A DNA stretch of 64,000 nucleotides from Chitinophagaceae bacterium (GCA_947474435.1 CANJII010000004.1:62001-126000), one strand, 5' to 3'. Shown: positions 34,462-44,821, counted from the first letter of the stretch. Translations and numbers: made by a program. The notes: generated by a model not told the origin, from the sequence alone.

Positions 34462-36578
34462 GTGAACCAAAGAAAATAAAAATTGCCCTTGCCGGAAATC
34501 CGAACTGCGGAAAAACATCGCTGTTCAATGCGCTCACGGGCATGCGGCAGAAGGTTGGAAATTTTGCCGGTGTTACGGTAGATAAAAAAACCGGAATTCT
34601 TTTTCTTGATAATAAAGTGGAGGCGCTCGTAGTTGATTTGCCCGGCACTTACAGCATTTATCCGCGCCGCATTGATGAGATGGTCACCTTTGATGTGCTC
34701 GCCAATCCCGACAATGTTTCGCATCCCGATGTGATTGTTTTGTTAGCCGATGCATCGAACCTGAAACGGAATTTATTATTCTGCACACAGATAATTGATA
34801 TGGGAATTCCAACAGTGATTGCACTGAACATGATGGATGTGGCAGAGAAAAACAACATCCGAATTGATGTAGCAAAGCTGGAAGAAGAGTTGGGAGTACC
34901 TGTGGTTCCAATGAATGCGCGCGAAGGAAAAGGCGTGGACAAACTATTAAAGTTGTTATCATCAGCTATTGCAAAACCAAAGCGCAGTTTTATTGACATG
35001 CAGAAATTATATGGCGATGCAAAAGAGTTGAGCAATAAAATTCCGTACTCCAATGAATATGTTGCAGCGTTGCTTGCAGTGTTGCATAAAGAGTTAAATG
35101 ATTTTCCGGAGGAGAAACATCAACTGATTGATGAATGGGTGGCAGCAAAAAATTTTGTGGCAGCTCGTTTTCAGGGCGAAGAAGTTTTACAGCGATACAA
35201 TTCAATCAACCGTCTGGTGCGCGATTGTGTGAATGAAGAACAGAAAGAAAATAAAAGTTTAGAAACTACTTCGCGCATTGACAAAATATTGTTGCATCCG
35301 TTGTGGGGTTACTTGATTTTTCTTGGAGTTTTCTTTTTAGTATTCCAGGCAATTTTTGCATGGGCGCAGTACCCGATGGATTTAATCAGTTCCGGTTTTT
35401 CTACCGCTGGAAATTACCTGCATAATTTATTACCTGCCGGAATGATAAGCGATTTATTAATTCAGGGAGTGTGGGCCGGTGCAGGAGGAGTAGTTATTTT
35501 TATTCCGCAAATCATGTTGCTGTTTGGTTTCATTACAATATTAGAAGACACAGGTTACATGGCGCGTGTAAGTTTTCTCATGGATAAATTAATGCGTACA
35601 ACAGGGCTCAGCGGAAAATCAACGGTACCACTCATCAGCGGAATGGCATGCGCTATTCCTGCAATCATGAGCACACGCAATATTGAAAGTTGGAAAGACC
35701 GCATCATCACCATCATGGTGGTTCCGTTCATGAGTTGCTCTGCGCGGTTACCTGTTTATACTTTGCTTGTAAGTTTTGCAGTTCCGAGCCAAACTGTTTT
35801 CGGAATTTTTAATATGCGGGGCATGTGGATGCTCGGTTTGTATCTGTTCGGTTTCATATCAGCAATTGTTGCTGCATTTATAATGAAACTCATTATTAAA
35901 ACCAGAGAGAAAAGTTTATTCCTGATGGAGTTACCGATTTATCGATGGCCTCGTTGGGGAAATGTGGGTGTCACCATGTTTGAAAAAGCAAAAGTATTTG
36001 TGACCGATGCCGGAAAAATAATTGTTGCCATTTCAGTGGTGCTTTGGTTTCTCGCGAGCTACGGACCCGGTGATGAAATAAAAACGGTAGAGAAAAAATT
36101 TGAAGACACTTCATTTACTTCTCAGTATAATTCAATTGATTTAGATGCCATGCGGCAGAGTGAAAAACTAACTCATTCGTATGCCGGACACATTGGGCAT
36201 TTTATTGAACCTGCAATTATGCCCCTTGGTTTCGATTGGAAAATCGGTATCTCGCTCATCACCGCATTTGCGGCACGCGAAGTTTTTGTAGGAACCATTG
36301 CAACCATTTACAGTGTGGGTTCAACCGGTGATATGGACATGAATAAACTGCGCGCACGAATGCACAGCGAAATAAATCCGCAAACAGGAGAGCAGGTTTT
36401 TTCATTTGCAACAGTTGTTTCACTAATGATATTTTTTGCACTCGCCATGCAGTGCATGAGTACGATAGCAGTTGTGCGCCGCGAAACTAAAAGCTGGAAA
36501 TGGCCAATGATTCAACTTTTCTACATGACTGGTATAGCTTACTTAGCAAGTTTTATAACTTATATGTTGCTGAGGTAA
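34458..36578 (+). CDS. feoB: Ferrous iron transporter FeoB
   Basis: A 706-residue FeoB. The N-terminal G protein has GNPNCGKTSLFNAL (G1), GNFAGVTVDKK (switch I), VDLPGTYSIYP (G3) and ALNMMD (G4). A helical GDI-like spacer follows, then two gate regions, the first with DTGYMARVSFLMDKLM and the Cys-containing SGMACAIPAIMSTR, the second around GFDWKIGISLITAFAAREVFVG. It imports Fe(II) across the inner membrane. GTG start overlapping feoA, so translation is coupled. No feoC-like gene follows. Confidence 0.96.
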   Translation: MSEPKKIKIALAGNPNCGKTSLFNALTGMRQKVGNFAGVTVDKKTGILFLDNKVEALVVDLPGTYSIYPRRIDEMVTFDVLANPDNVSHPDVIVLLADASNLKRNLLFCTQIIDMGIPTVIALNMMDVAEKNNIRIDVAKLEEELGVPVVPMNAREGKGVDKLLKLLSSAIAKPKRSFIDMQKLYGDAKELSNKIPYSNEYVAALLAVLHKELNDFPEEKHQLIDEWVAAKNFVAARFQGEEVLQRYNSINRLVRDCVNEEQKENKSLETTSRIDKILLHPLWGYLIFLGVFFLVFQAIFAWAQYPMDLISSGFSTAGNYLHNLLPAGMISDLLIQGVWAGAGGVVIFIPQIMLLFGFITILEDTGYMARVSFLMDKLMRTTGLSGKSTVPLISGMACAIPAIMSTRNIESWKDRIITIMVVPFMSCSARLPVYTLLVSFAVPSQTVFGIFNMRGMWMLGLYLFGFISAIVAAFIMKLIIKTREKSLFLMELPIYRWPRWGNVGVTMFEKAKVFVTDAGKIIVAISVVLWFLASYGPGDEIKTVEKKFEDTSFTSQYNSIDLDAMRQSEKLTHSYAGHIGHFIEPAIMPLGFDWKIGISLITAFAAREVFVGTIATIYSVGSTGDMDMNKLRARMHSEINPQTGEQVFSFATVVSLMIFFALAMQCMSTIAVVRRETKSWKWPMIQLFYMTGIAYLASFITYMLLR

Positions 36579-36705
36579 TGAGCTGTTAAAAGTTGATTCG
36601 TTATTCTAATAACTGTGTTTTAAGTTTTAGTTGTTGGGTTTTTGTTCTCTGATTTATATCAATACAGAAGTTTCTACAAATTACGAATCAACAAATAACA
36701 TATAA

Positions 36706-37149
36706 CTACTTCGTAAGGTAAGTCAAACCCCAAGGGCCTTCGCAATTGAGTTGAAGAATAGCTCCTTCATTTTTTGTATAAACAAAGTGATGCGATTGAG
36801 CTGGGTTGATATAAAAATCTCCTGCTTTAAATTCTGTTCCTTTAGAAGTATCAGCCAGTTCTCCGAAACCGATAAAAACACTTCCGCTTATAACAGTCAC
36901 CCGTTCGTCTTTCGGATGAAAGTGCGCAGGTAAAATATAGTTGGGTGGAAACTGAACACGAATGGTAAACAATCCATCCTGCTTCGAACTGCCTTCCATT
37001 GAAACAATTTTAGCCCCTGCTGGAAATGGTGCCGGGGCATCTTTCCATTGTAAATCATTTTCATGAATGCGGATAGTATCTGAAGAAATTTTTTGAGCGA
37101 ATGTGATGAATGGAATAATGGTGAAGAGCAGAATGAAAAAGTATTTCAT
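36706..37149 (-). CDS. Exported cupin-domain protein
   Basis: A 147-residue protein with signal peptide MKYFFILLFTIIPFITFAQ and a single cupin barrel. Motif 1 reads PAHFHPKDERVTVISGSVFIGFG, motif 2 FYINPAQSHHFVYTKNEG. Metal-binding His and Glu residues are present. Its periplasmic location suggests a small-molecule-binding or quality role, but no substrate can be inferred. It stands alone, divergent from the M4 protease gene, with a possible promoter TTG-N17-CATCTTTG at 37168-37195. Confidence 0.8.
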   Translation of the reverse strand: MKYFFILLFTIIPFITFAQKISSDTIRIHENDLQWKDAPAPFPAGAKIVSMEGSSKQDGLFTIRVQFPPNYILPAHFHPKDERVTVISGSVFIGFGELADTSKGTEFKAGDFYINPAQSHHFVYTKNEGAILQLNCEGPWGLTYLTK

Positions 37150-37447
37150 GATTTTTATTTATTGAATCAAAGATGAAAAAAAATTTAAACAACAATTGGC
37201 GACTTTTTTCATTTCATTGAATCGATAATTAAATTATCATGTAAGTTCAGGGGGCATTTTCAATTTTATTTGAATCTATCAACTGACTTCTTCTGATATT
37301 AACGGATATTAGATGATAAATTTTTAAACCTCTTTTTGGTCTATACTTTTCCTTATGATACTGAAAATTTAACACTTAATCAATTCTGTATTTCATATTC
37401 CATTTTCATTTACATTAGCCATCCTTAAAAAATTAAAATCAGCCTTT

Positions 37448-40400
37448 ATGAAATTGAAATTCAGCTTTTCACTTTTTGTTTTTCTTATCAGCAGTGCATT
37501 AATCTCCTTCGCCGGAGAATCAATTCGATTTGATGGCCGAATGCAAATGATTTCCTATCATGTTTCTGAACAACCAACCATTGATCAGTTGTTTTCATTA
37601 ATGAAGGAATCCGGATTACCAGAAAATTATTCGCTTCAATTAATAAGAAAAGAAAATGATTTATCGGGAATGATTCATTACCGTTACCAGCAAACTTTTA
37701 AAGAAAATGCCATTGACGGGACAATGTGGATTGTGCACACATTAAACGGAAAAATCCAAAGCATGAATGGTGTATTGCAAAACAATCTGCCATTATCCAC
37801 TCAAATAAATACAGAGCCTGAAGCTGCATATTCAACCGCTTTTCAATATGTCATAAGTGCTTTACATGAAGATGAACAAGCAACTAAATCGCTTACTGAT
37901 TATTCTGCCACAACACCTGAATTATTTTGGGCATCGGCAAACAATGATTTACAAAATTTAAGATTGTGTTACAGGTTCGATATTTTTCTGAGAGATGTGC
38001 CGGCCAGAAAATTGGTTTTTGTGGATGTTGAAACCGGAAAAATTATTTCTCATCACGAGCGCATACAAAACATTAATGCTCCCGGCACAGCCATAACCGG
38101 TTACAGTGGAACACAATCAATAACTACTGATTCAAATGCAGGGACTTTCCGTTTGCGCGAAACCGGCAGAGGACTTGGGGTTGAAACTTATAATCTGAAT
38201 CACGGAACAAATTATGGTTCAGCCGTTGACTTTACCGATACCGACAATACCTGGAATAATGTTAATGCCAATGAAGATCAATATGCAACCGATGCACATT
38301 GGGGCGCTGAAAAAACTTATGATTATTATTTTATCGCTTTCGGAAGAAGCAGCGTGGACAATGCCGGATTGAAATTGAAAAGTTATGTTCACTATTCTAC
38401 CAACTATTACAATGCATTCTGGGATGGAGTGGAAATGACTTATGGTGATGGAGATGCAACTGTAAATCCATTAACCACTCTTGATATTGCAGGACATGAA
38501 ATTTCTCATGGTGTAACAGAGTTCACTTCAAATTTAAATTACTCATATGAAAGTGGTGCATTGAATGAATCATTCAGCGATTGCATTGGAACGGCCATTG
38601 AGTTTTACGGCAAACCAGGTACTGCAAACTGGCTGGTTGGAAGTGAAATTGGTGAAACATTCAGAAGCATGAGTAATCCGAATGCTTATGGCCAACCCGA
38701 TACTTATCTTGGAACCAACTGGTACACCGGAGCCGGCGATAACGGAGGAGTACATTACAACAGTGGTGTTATGAATTACTGGTTTTATCTTTTATCGCAG
38801 GGTGGAAGCGGAGCCAATGACAATGGAAATTCTTTTTCGGTTTCAGCACAGGGGTTGGCAAAAGCGGCTGCAATAACTTATCGCATGAATGCAGTTTACC
38901 TGACTCCTACTTCGCAATATGCCGATGCAAGAACTTATGCAATTCAAGCGGCTATTGATTTGTATGGCGCTTGTTCCAATGAAGTGATTGCAACAACCAA
39001 TGCCTGGTATGCTGTTGGTGTAGGAGCTGCATTTGTTTCAGTTCCTGTGACTGCAAGTTTCACTGTTAACTCAACCAGTTCTTGTACTGTTCCATTCACT
39101 GTTCAATTTACCAATACATCAACCGGCGGTGGTTCATATAGTTGGAATTTTGGTGATGGCGGAACAAGCACTTCAATCAATCCGTCACACACTTATTCTG
39201 TATTCGGAAATTACACTGTTGTACTTACAAATAATGGTGGAACCTGCGGAACAAACACAAATACCCAAACCAATTTAATTTCATTGCAACCATCAACAGC
39301 TCCGACTGCAACCAATCAATCAAGCTGTGGGGCTACAAGTTTTACTTTGAATGCAAGTGGCAACGGAACTTTGAACTGGTACAGTGCTCCAACCGGTGGA
39401 ACATTTTTAGGAACCGGAGCATCTTATTCCACAGGGGTTATAAGCACCACCACAAATTATTATGTTGAATCAAACACTACTCCTTCACCAATTTTCGGAG
39501 GCATTCCAAATAACACAGTAGGTACAGGCGGAAATTTTTCAAACAGCAGCGACCGTTACCTGATTTTCAATTGCACATCACCTGTTACTTTAGTTTCTGT
39601 GGTGGTGTATGCGCAAGGCGCTGGCAACCGAACTGTTCAATTAAGAAATTCTGCAAATACAGTTCTTCAATCTACTGTTGTAAATCTTGCTGATGGAGTA
39701 AATACTGTTACGCTGAATTATTCATTACCTGTTGAAAACGATATGCGATTGGCCATTGGCGGAACTTCCAATCTCTATCGCAATAATTCGGGAGCGGTTT
39801 ACCCTTACAACATTGGTTCATCAGTTTCCATCACCAATTCCAATTCAGGAACTCCGGGATACTATTATTATTTTTATAACTGGCAAATTCAAGAACCCGG
39901 ATGTATTAGTAACCGAACATTAGTTACTGCCACCATTACACCTGTTCCAGCATCAGTAATAGTTGCCGGAGGAGCCACCACTTTTTGTCAGGGTTCAAGC
40001 GTTGTATTAAATAATACAGTTTCCGGCATGAATTATCAATGGAAAAAAGGAACCGCCACCATTGCAGGTGCAACCAATAGTAGTTACACCGCATTAACAA
40101 CAGGTATTTATACTTGTGTCGCAACCAATACATGTGGAACAGCAACATCAAATAGTATTTCTGTAGTCAGAAATGCTACTCCAGCCGCTACAGAAACCTT
40201 AACAGGCAATAATCCATTTTGTAAAAACACAACTGTAACACTAACTGCAAATAGCGGAGCAAATCTTTCTTATCAGTGGGTGAGAAACAGTGTTTCCATT
40301 AACGGCGCAACAGCCATTTCTTATACAGCTACCACTTCCGGAAATTATCGTGTGTTAGTAACAAAGACCACAACAGGTTGCTCGAAACTTTCTTCCAGCC

Positions 40401-40687
40401 TTGCTTTAACAACCGTTGTATGCAGGAACGAAAATGAATATGCAATTGAAGAAATTTCAATTTACCCTAATCCTTTCAGTCGGGATTTCACAATTGAATT
40501 CGGAACATTAAATCCGGATTATTTTGAAGTGATTGATATAACCGGTAGAATATTGGAAACAAAAAATATTAAAGAAGTTTCGAGTATTAAAACGGGCGAA
40601 AATTTAGCTGTTGGGATCTATTTGATCAGATTATGGAAGGAAAATGAAATTATTTCAACTTTCAAAATGGTAAAAACAGAAGAATAA
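37448..40687 (+). CDS. T9SS-exported M4 (thermolysin-family) metalloprotease
   Basis: A 1079-residue secreted protease. Order: signal peptide (to about 22); FTP/PepSY-like propeptide (30-210); the M4 catalytic domain with HEISH (His350, Glu351, His354) and the third zinc ligand Glu374 in GALNESFSD, plus NGGVHYNSGVMNYWFYLL; a PKD module (YSWNFGDGGTSTSINPSHTY, about 555); Ig-like modules; and a type A T9SS sorting domain (ISIYPNPFSRDFTIEF to FKMVKTEE). It digests extracellular protein. It stands alone; the 298-base gap before it shows no clear promoter. Confidence 0.93.
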   Translation: MKLKFSFSLFVFLISSALISFAGESIRFDGRMQMISYHVSEQPTIDQLFSLMKESGLPENYSLQLIRKENDLSGMIHYRYQQTFKENAIDGTMWIVHTLNGKIQSMNGVLQNNLPLSTQINTEPEAAYSTAFQYVISALHEDEQATKSLTDYSATTPELFWASANNDLQNLRLCYRFDIFLRDVPARKLVFVDVETGKIISHHERIQNINAPGTAITGYSGTQSITTDSNAGTFRLRETGRGLGVETYNLNHGTNYGSAVDFTDTDNTWNNVNANEDQYATDAHWGAEKTYDYYFIAFGRSSVDNAGLKLKSYVHYSTNYYNAFWDGVEMTYGDGDATVNPLTTLDIAGHEISHGVTEFTSNLNYSYESGALNESFSDCIGTAIEFYGKPGTANWLVGSEIGETFRSMSNPNAYGQPDTYLGTNWYTGAGDNGGVHYNSGVMNYWFYLLSQGGSGANDNGNSFSVSAQGLAKAAAITYRMNAVYLTPTSQYADARTYAIQAAIDLYGACSNEVIATTNAWYAVGVGAAFVSVPVTASFTVNSTSSCTVPFTVQFTNTSTGGGSYSWNFGDGGTSTSINPSHTYSVFGNYTVVLTNNGGTCGTNTNTQTNLISLQPSTAPTATNQSSCGATSFTLNASGNGTLNWYSAPTGGTFLGTGASYSTGVISTTTNYYVESNTTPSPIFGGIPNNTVGTGGNFSNSSDRYLIFNCTSPVTLVSVVVYAQGAGNRTVQLRNSANTVLQSTVVNLADGVNTVTLNYSLPVENDMRLAIGGTSNLYRNNSGAVYPYNIGSSVSITNSNSGTPGYYYYFYNWQIQEPGCISNRTLVTATITPVPASVIVAGGATTFCQGSSVVLNNTVSGMNYQWKKGTATIAGATNSSYTALTTGIYTCVATNTCGTATSNSISVVRNATPAATETLTGNNPFCKNTTVTLTANSGANLSYQWVRNSVSINGATAISYTATTSGNYRVLVTKTTTGCSKLSSSLALTTVVCRNENEYAIEEISIYPNPFSRDFTIEFGTLNPDYFEVIDITGRILETKNIKEVSSIKTGENLAVGIYLIRLWKENEIISTFKMVKTEE

Positions 40688-40805
40688 TTTTTTTTAATAA
40701 AAATTATTCGATGGAATTACAACTGATTTTGAGAAAAGGTTGAATATTAATTTTTAGTTGAAAGGCAGGCTGATTCATTGCCAATAATGGAGATTTATTC
40801 TTAAT

Positions 40806-40836
40806 TTGGATATTCAACCGAATAAATTTTTCTTTG
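40806..40836 (+). promoter_or_regulatory. Candidate promoter of the SurA/PpiD-like gene
   Basis: TTG (40806-40808), a 20-base spacer, then TTTCTTTG (40829-40836), seven of eight bases of TAnnTTTG. It lies 33 bases before the ATG. Confidence 0.45.
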
Positions 40837-40869
40837 CACTCCTTCAAAAAAAAGTGAAGCTCTATTTAA

Positions 40870-42993
40870 ATGGCAATGATTCAGATTATCAGAAATAAAT
40901 TAGGACCAGCTATTGTAATTATTATTGGTCTTAGTCTTGGTCTTTTTGTATTACAAACCGCACTGGATTCGAACACCGGTTTGTTAAGCGGAAAAAGCGA
41001 TTCGGTTGGAACTATTGATGGAAAAAAAATAGGCATTCGTGAATTTCAAGCTAAGGTTGATACTTCAGTTGAGGCGTATAAAATTAACAGCAACAATAAG
41101 AATATTGACGACAATACAATGTTTTCGTTGCGCGACCAGGCCTGGAATGAATTGATTAATAATTATCTGAACCAGCGTGAGTTTACTGCTTTGGGAATCA
41201 CACTTCCGAAAGATCAGTTGCAGGATTTATTTTTTGGTGCCGACCCATATCCTGAATTGAAAAAATCTTTTACCAATCCAAATACCGGTCAATTTGACCC
41301 AATGGCGGTAAAAAATTATTTAGATAATTTAGATAAAAGCGTGCAGGGTGAAGATGTAGTGGAAAAGCAAACCCGCTGGGCAAATTTTCAGAAATATGTT
41401 TTGAATGATGTAATAACCGGTAAATACAAAACGCTTTTAAAGAATGCGGTATATGTTCCGAAATGGCAAGCTGAAATGGAGTACAACGACAAAGAAACCA
41501 AGTATACCCTGCAATATGTGAAAATTCCGTTTTCTGATATGACTGATTCAAGCATTAAGGTAACCGATGCAAATATTCAGGAATACATTAACAAGCACAA
41601 AGAACAATACAAGCAAGACGAAACCCGTAAAATCGAATATGTGATTTTCACGGTTCAGCCATCTTCAGCCGATTCTGCAAAAGCATTGAAATTTGTTGAT
41701 GATTCTTACCAGCATTTTGTTGCAACTCCAAATGATACGGATTATTTCCGCAGGTATGGTGATCGTGCTTATGATAAAATGTTTTACAGCCCATCGAAAT
41801 TAGGCAGCAAACTTTTGCAGGATACAATTGGAAAAGTTTCGATTGGAACTGTGTTGCCTGTATATTTTGAAGATGGATCGTATAAAACTGCTGTGTTGGT
41901 TGATCGTAAAATGATGCCTGATTCAGTGAAGGCAAGTCACATACTTTTCTCTACTCAAAATGGTGTTGATAGTGTAAAGGTTTTGGCGAAAGCCGATAGT
42001 GTTTACAATGCCATAAAGCAAGGAGCTGCTTTTGAGGAATTGGCTGCAAAGTACAGCGATGATAAAGGTTCTGGAGCAAAGGGCGGAGATCTTGGATATA
42101 TAAAATATGGAATGACAGTTAAAAAATTCAACAACTATTTATTTGAAACCGGAAAAGTGGGAGATGTATCAATGATAAAAACCGAATTTGGTTATCACAT
42201 TATCCGGATGACGGAAGCACCGGCTCCTACCGTTCAGGTTCAGTTAACTACTGTAACCCGTCGTGTTGATTATAGCAGTGCAACCACAAATGGTATTTAC
42301 GATAAAGCCACAAAATTTTTAAATGAACATGCTTCTCCTGAGTTATTTACAAAGGGAATGGCTGATCCGAATCTGAATAAGCAAACCAACGAGCAAACCA
42401 AGAAAAACGATTTTCAGATTCCGGGATTAAACTCTGCGCGTGAAGTGGTGAAGTGGGCTTATGGAGCCGAAAAAGATGCAATATCATCAGTATTTACATT
42501 GGGAGATAACTATGCAGTTGCCCATTTAGTTTCAATCTCTCCTGAAGGAACAGGAACTGTTGAAGCTTTGCGCACACAGATTGAGCCATTGGTTCGCAAT
42601 GAATTAAAGGGTGCTGCAATAGCAGGTCAAGTAAATGCTTCGGTTGCGTTGAATGCAACATTGGAATCACTTGCACAGAAATTTAATAAAGAAGTAAGCA
42701 ATGGCGACAACATGGCTTTTGCCGATGGATATTTTAACAATATCGGTTTTGAACCGAAATTTAATGGCAAACTTTCTACATTGAAAGAAGGTGTAATGTC
42801 GTCCCCGATTGTTGGTCGCAATGCAGTGTTTGTTATAAAATTGACTGCTGTTACTAAACCAGCAGCCATTGCAGATTACAATCAATACAAACAACAGATT
42901 TCACAGGCTGTTGCCCCGAGGTTTGAATATGGTTTTACAGAAGCATTGAAAAAAACCATAACCATAGTTGACGACCGCTACATGTTCTTCTGA
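40870..42993 (+). CDS. Membrane-anchored peptidyl-prolyl isomerase (PpiD/SurA-like)
   Basis: A 707-residue periplasmic foldase: one membrane helix near the N-terminus (about residues 12-30), a SurA_N/PpiD-type chaperone region (VGTIDGKKIGIREFQAKVD), a parvulin domain around 350-450 (VKASHILFSTQ, AAKYSDDKGSGAKGGDLGYIKYG, TEFGYHIIRMTE) and a C-terminal region resembling a second, degenerate parvulin domain. PpiD-type proteins help newly exported proteins fold as they leave the Sec translocon, relevant here given the many exported proteins. Confidence 0.9.
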   Translation: MAMIQIIRNKLGPAIVIIIGLSLGLFVLQTALDSNTGLLSGKSDSVGTIDGKKIGIREFQAKVDTSVEAYKINSNNKNIDDNTMFSLRDQAWNELINNYLNQREFTALGITLPKDQLQDLFFGADPYPELKKSFTNPNTGQFDPMAVKNYLDNLDKSVQGEDVVEKQTRWANFQKYVLNDVITGKYKTLLKNAVYVPKWQAEMEYNDKETKYTLQYVKIPFSDMTDSSIKVTDANIQEYINKHKEQYKQDETRKIEYVIFTVQPSSADSAKALKFVDDSYQHFVATPNDTDYFRRYGDRAYDKMFYSPSKLGSKLLQDTIGKVSIGTVLPVYFEDGSYKTAVLVDRKMMPDSVKASHILFSTQNGVDSVKVLAKADSVYNAIKQGAAFEELAAKYSDDKGSGAKGGDLGYIKYGMTVKKFNNYLFETGKVGDVSMIKTEFGYHIIRMTEAPAPTVQVQLTTVTRRVDYSSATTNGIYDKATKFLNEHASPELFTKGMADPNLNKQTNEQTKKNDFQIPGLNSAREVVKWAYGAEKDAISSVFTLGDNYAVAHLVSISPEGTGTVEALRTQIEPLVRNELKGAAIAGQVNASVALNATLESLAQKFNKEVSNGDNMAFADGYFNNIGFEPKFNGKLSTLKEGVMSSPIVGRNAVFVIKLTAVTKPAAIADYNQYKQQISQAVAPRFEYGFTEALKKTITIVDDRYMFF

Positions 42994-43041
42994 TTGTGAA
43001 CTGAAAACTTTTCGTTGTGTTTGAATAATGCAGCGATAAAA

Positions 43042-43554
43042 ATGGAAAATACAAATCCCATCATCAATAAGGTCGCCTCGAGCGACCTTATTACTTTAGA
43101 CCTCGAAGCGTTTTATCCTTCGGGTGAAACGGCAGTATTTGACCTGAAAGATTTTCTTTTTAAAGGATTGGTATTAAAAGAAAAAGATTTTCGAGAAGCA
43201 CTTAAATCGTTTGACTGGGAACAGTACCGGAATAAAAATGTAGCCATCACCTGCAGTGCCGATGCCATTGTGCCCATGTGGGCTTTTATGATGGTGAGTG
43301 TGAACCTCGATGGAGTAGCGGCTTACTACCGCTTCGGAACCGAAGCGGAACTGATTGAAGATTTATTTTTTCAATCATTGAAAAAGATTGATGCCGAAGA
43401 CTACCGCGATAAAAAATTATTGGTGAAAGGTTGCAGTGATAAAGAAGTGGCTGCATCGGTTTATGTTGAAGTGGCAAGGATATTATTGCCCGTGGTGAAA
43501 AGCCTGATGTATGGTGAGGCATGCTCCAATGTGCCGCTGATGAAGCGGAAGTAA
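43042..43554 (+). CDS. DUF2480 family protein
   Basis: A 170-residue cytosolic protein from the ATG at 43042. It matches the Bacteroidota-restricted DUF2480 family as I know it: INKVASSDLITLDLEAFYPSGE, FDLKDFLFKGLVLKEKDFREAL, NVAITCSADAIVPMWAFMMV and a C-terminal KGCSDKEVAASVYVE. Cys and His positions are suggestive of metal binding, but no function is established. The ORF track's earlier start adds nine residues that the family lacks. Confidence 0.85.
   Translation: MENTNPIINKVASSDLITLDLEAFYPSGETAVFDLKDFLFKGLVLKEKDFREALKSFDWEQYRNKNVAITCSADAIVPMWAFMMVSVNLDGVAAYYRFGTEAELIEDLFFQSLKKIDAEDYRDKKLLVKGCSDKEVAASVYVEVARILLPVVKSLMYGEACSNVPLMKRK
43066..43092. repeat. 11-bp perfect hairpin within DUF2480 coding start
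   Basis: AATAAGGTCGC, a five-base loop CTCGA, then GCGACCTTATT, beginning eight codons after the ATG. It encodes NKVASSDLI, which fits the family consensus without an insertion, so chance or translational control are both possible. Confidence 0.6.
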
Positions 43555-43610
43555 GTTAGATTGATATTTATCATTGAATGAGCGAAGCAGTATTTGCTTA
43601 GTTTTAAACC

Positions 43611-44567
43611 ATGAAAAAAATCAGTCTGTTTTTTTTATTAATATCGGTAATTAAATATTCAAATCTATCTGCTCAAACTTATCATCCTTTTGTATCTAAC
43701 GACAAAAAATGGGATTATGAAGATCATCATAATAATCCATGTGCTTTAGGAGGGGCAAGTTTTTATGGATATGAATTTCAAATGCATGGTGATACCATCA
43801 TTCAAGGAACATTATATAAATTGTTAGTTAGAAAAGAAGGATTTAATTGTCAGTTTCCATGTGGTTCAAGTAGTATTGAAAATAATTATAATTATCATCT
43901 GACTATTATTAATGCAATTCGGGAAGATTCATTCAAAAAAATTTGGTGTTATTATTTTGAGCAACAAACCGATTCGCTGATTTATGATTTTGGAATTCAG
44001 ATAGGCGATACAATTACATGGACTGAATATCCATACATTGTTGTAGGAATTGATTCAATACAATTATTGAATGGTGAATGGAGAAAAAGATTTATGCTAA
44101 CAACTAATTCGGTTGCTGGAATTAAGTATTGGATTGAAGGAATTGGTTCGGATGAAAATTTTTTTCAGGCTTATTTTAATTATTCATCGGATGTGTTTTT
44201 GCATCCACATCTATCATGTGTACTTGATTCGACAATTCAATATTATGAACAACATTATTCATGTGCAACCGAATGTAATTTTATTCCCGGAGCACAAATT
44301 GTTTCAGTTGGTGAAAATATTCGTAAACAGAATACATTTTTAATCAGCAATTCCTTAAATGAAATTGATGTTTCATTTAATAACTCAAATAAATACAAAG
44401 CAAAATTTAAATTGATTAATCTGAACGGAATTTTAGTTTTTGAAAAGGAAATATATTCTGGACAGGTTCTGAAAATTTCCTCAGATCAGCTTTCTCCCTC
44501 AGTTTATTTTGGGGAAATAATTTACGCTGATGGAAGCATGGAGGTAAAGAAGTTTGTGAAGGAGTGA
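43611..44567 (+). CDS. T9SS type A exported protein of unknown function
   Basis: A 318-residue protein with a signal peptide (ISLFFLLISVIKYSNLSAQ). The mature part begins YHPFVSNDKKWDYEDHHNN and contains several Cys residues, GDTIIQGTLYKLLVRKEG and GDTITWTEYPYIVVGIDSI, a layout I have seen in uncharacterised Bacteroidota secreted proteins. The final 75 residues form a type A sorting domain (FKLINLNGILVFEKEI, LSPSVYFGEIIYADGS). No catalytic motif is visible. Confidence 0.7.
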   Translation: MKKISLFFLLISVIKYSNLSAQTYHPFVSNDKKWDYEDHHNNPCALGGASFYGYEFQMHGDTIIQGTLYKLLVRKEGFNCQFPCGSSSIENNYNYHLTIINAIREDSFKKIWCYYFEQQTDSLIYDFGIQIGDTITWTEYPYIVVGIDSIQLLNGEWRKRFMLTTNSVAGIKYWIEGIGSDENFFQAYFNYSSDVFLHPHLSCVLDSTIQYYEQHYSCATECNFIPGAQIVSVGENIRKQNTFLISNSLNEIDVSFNNSNKYKAKFKLINLNGILVFEKEIYSGQVLKISSDQLSPSVYFGEIIYADGSMEVKKFVKE

Positions 44568-44571
44568 ACAA

Positions 44572-44603
44572 TTGATAATTAATTTTTACAAATACTATCT
44601 TTG
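44572..44603 (+). promoter_or_regulatory. Promoter of the toxin-antitoxin pair
   Basis: TTG (44572-44574), a 21-base spacer and TATCTTTG (44596-44603), a full match to the Bacteroidota TTG/TAnnTTTG promoter. The antitoxin ATG lies 14 bases after the -7 box, so the leader is very short. Confidence 0.65.
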
Positions 44604-44617
44604 AAAAAAATTAAGCG

Positions 44618-44812
44618 ATGAAGGGACTTACCATAATGACTGATGAAAAGAGCGGAAAAAGAATTGCGCAGGTCGATTTAACTCACCTCAGCAAGCACAG
44701 TGAAGAAACAGAAGATTTGCTTGATGTACTTGTTTCAGAGGCGCGCAAAAACGAAAAGAATATTTCGTGGGACGAAATGAAAAAAGATATGAAGAAAAAA
44801 GGGAAGTTGTAG
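44618..44812 (+). CDS. Antitoxin-like protein of a RelE/ParE pair
   Basis: A 64-residue acidic and basic mixed protein with RIAQVDLTHLSKHSEETEDLLDVLVSEARK and a C-terminal ISWDEMKKDMKKKGKL. This matches the small antitoxin-like partners commonly found upstream of RelE/ParE toxins in Bacteroidota. The C-terminal helix probably wraps the toxin. It is first in a two-gene operon, with nine bases between the genes. Confidence 0.78.
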   Translation: MKGLTIMTDEKSGKRIAQVDLTHLSKHSEETEDLLDVLVSEARKNEKNISWDEMKKDMKKKGKL

Positions 44813-44821
44813 TTCATTTCT

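Noticed and set aside
40682-40709. AT-only inverted repeat after the M4 protease as a terminator
   Set aside because: An 11-bp stem of A/T pairs with almost no GC would be too weak for a confident terminator call.
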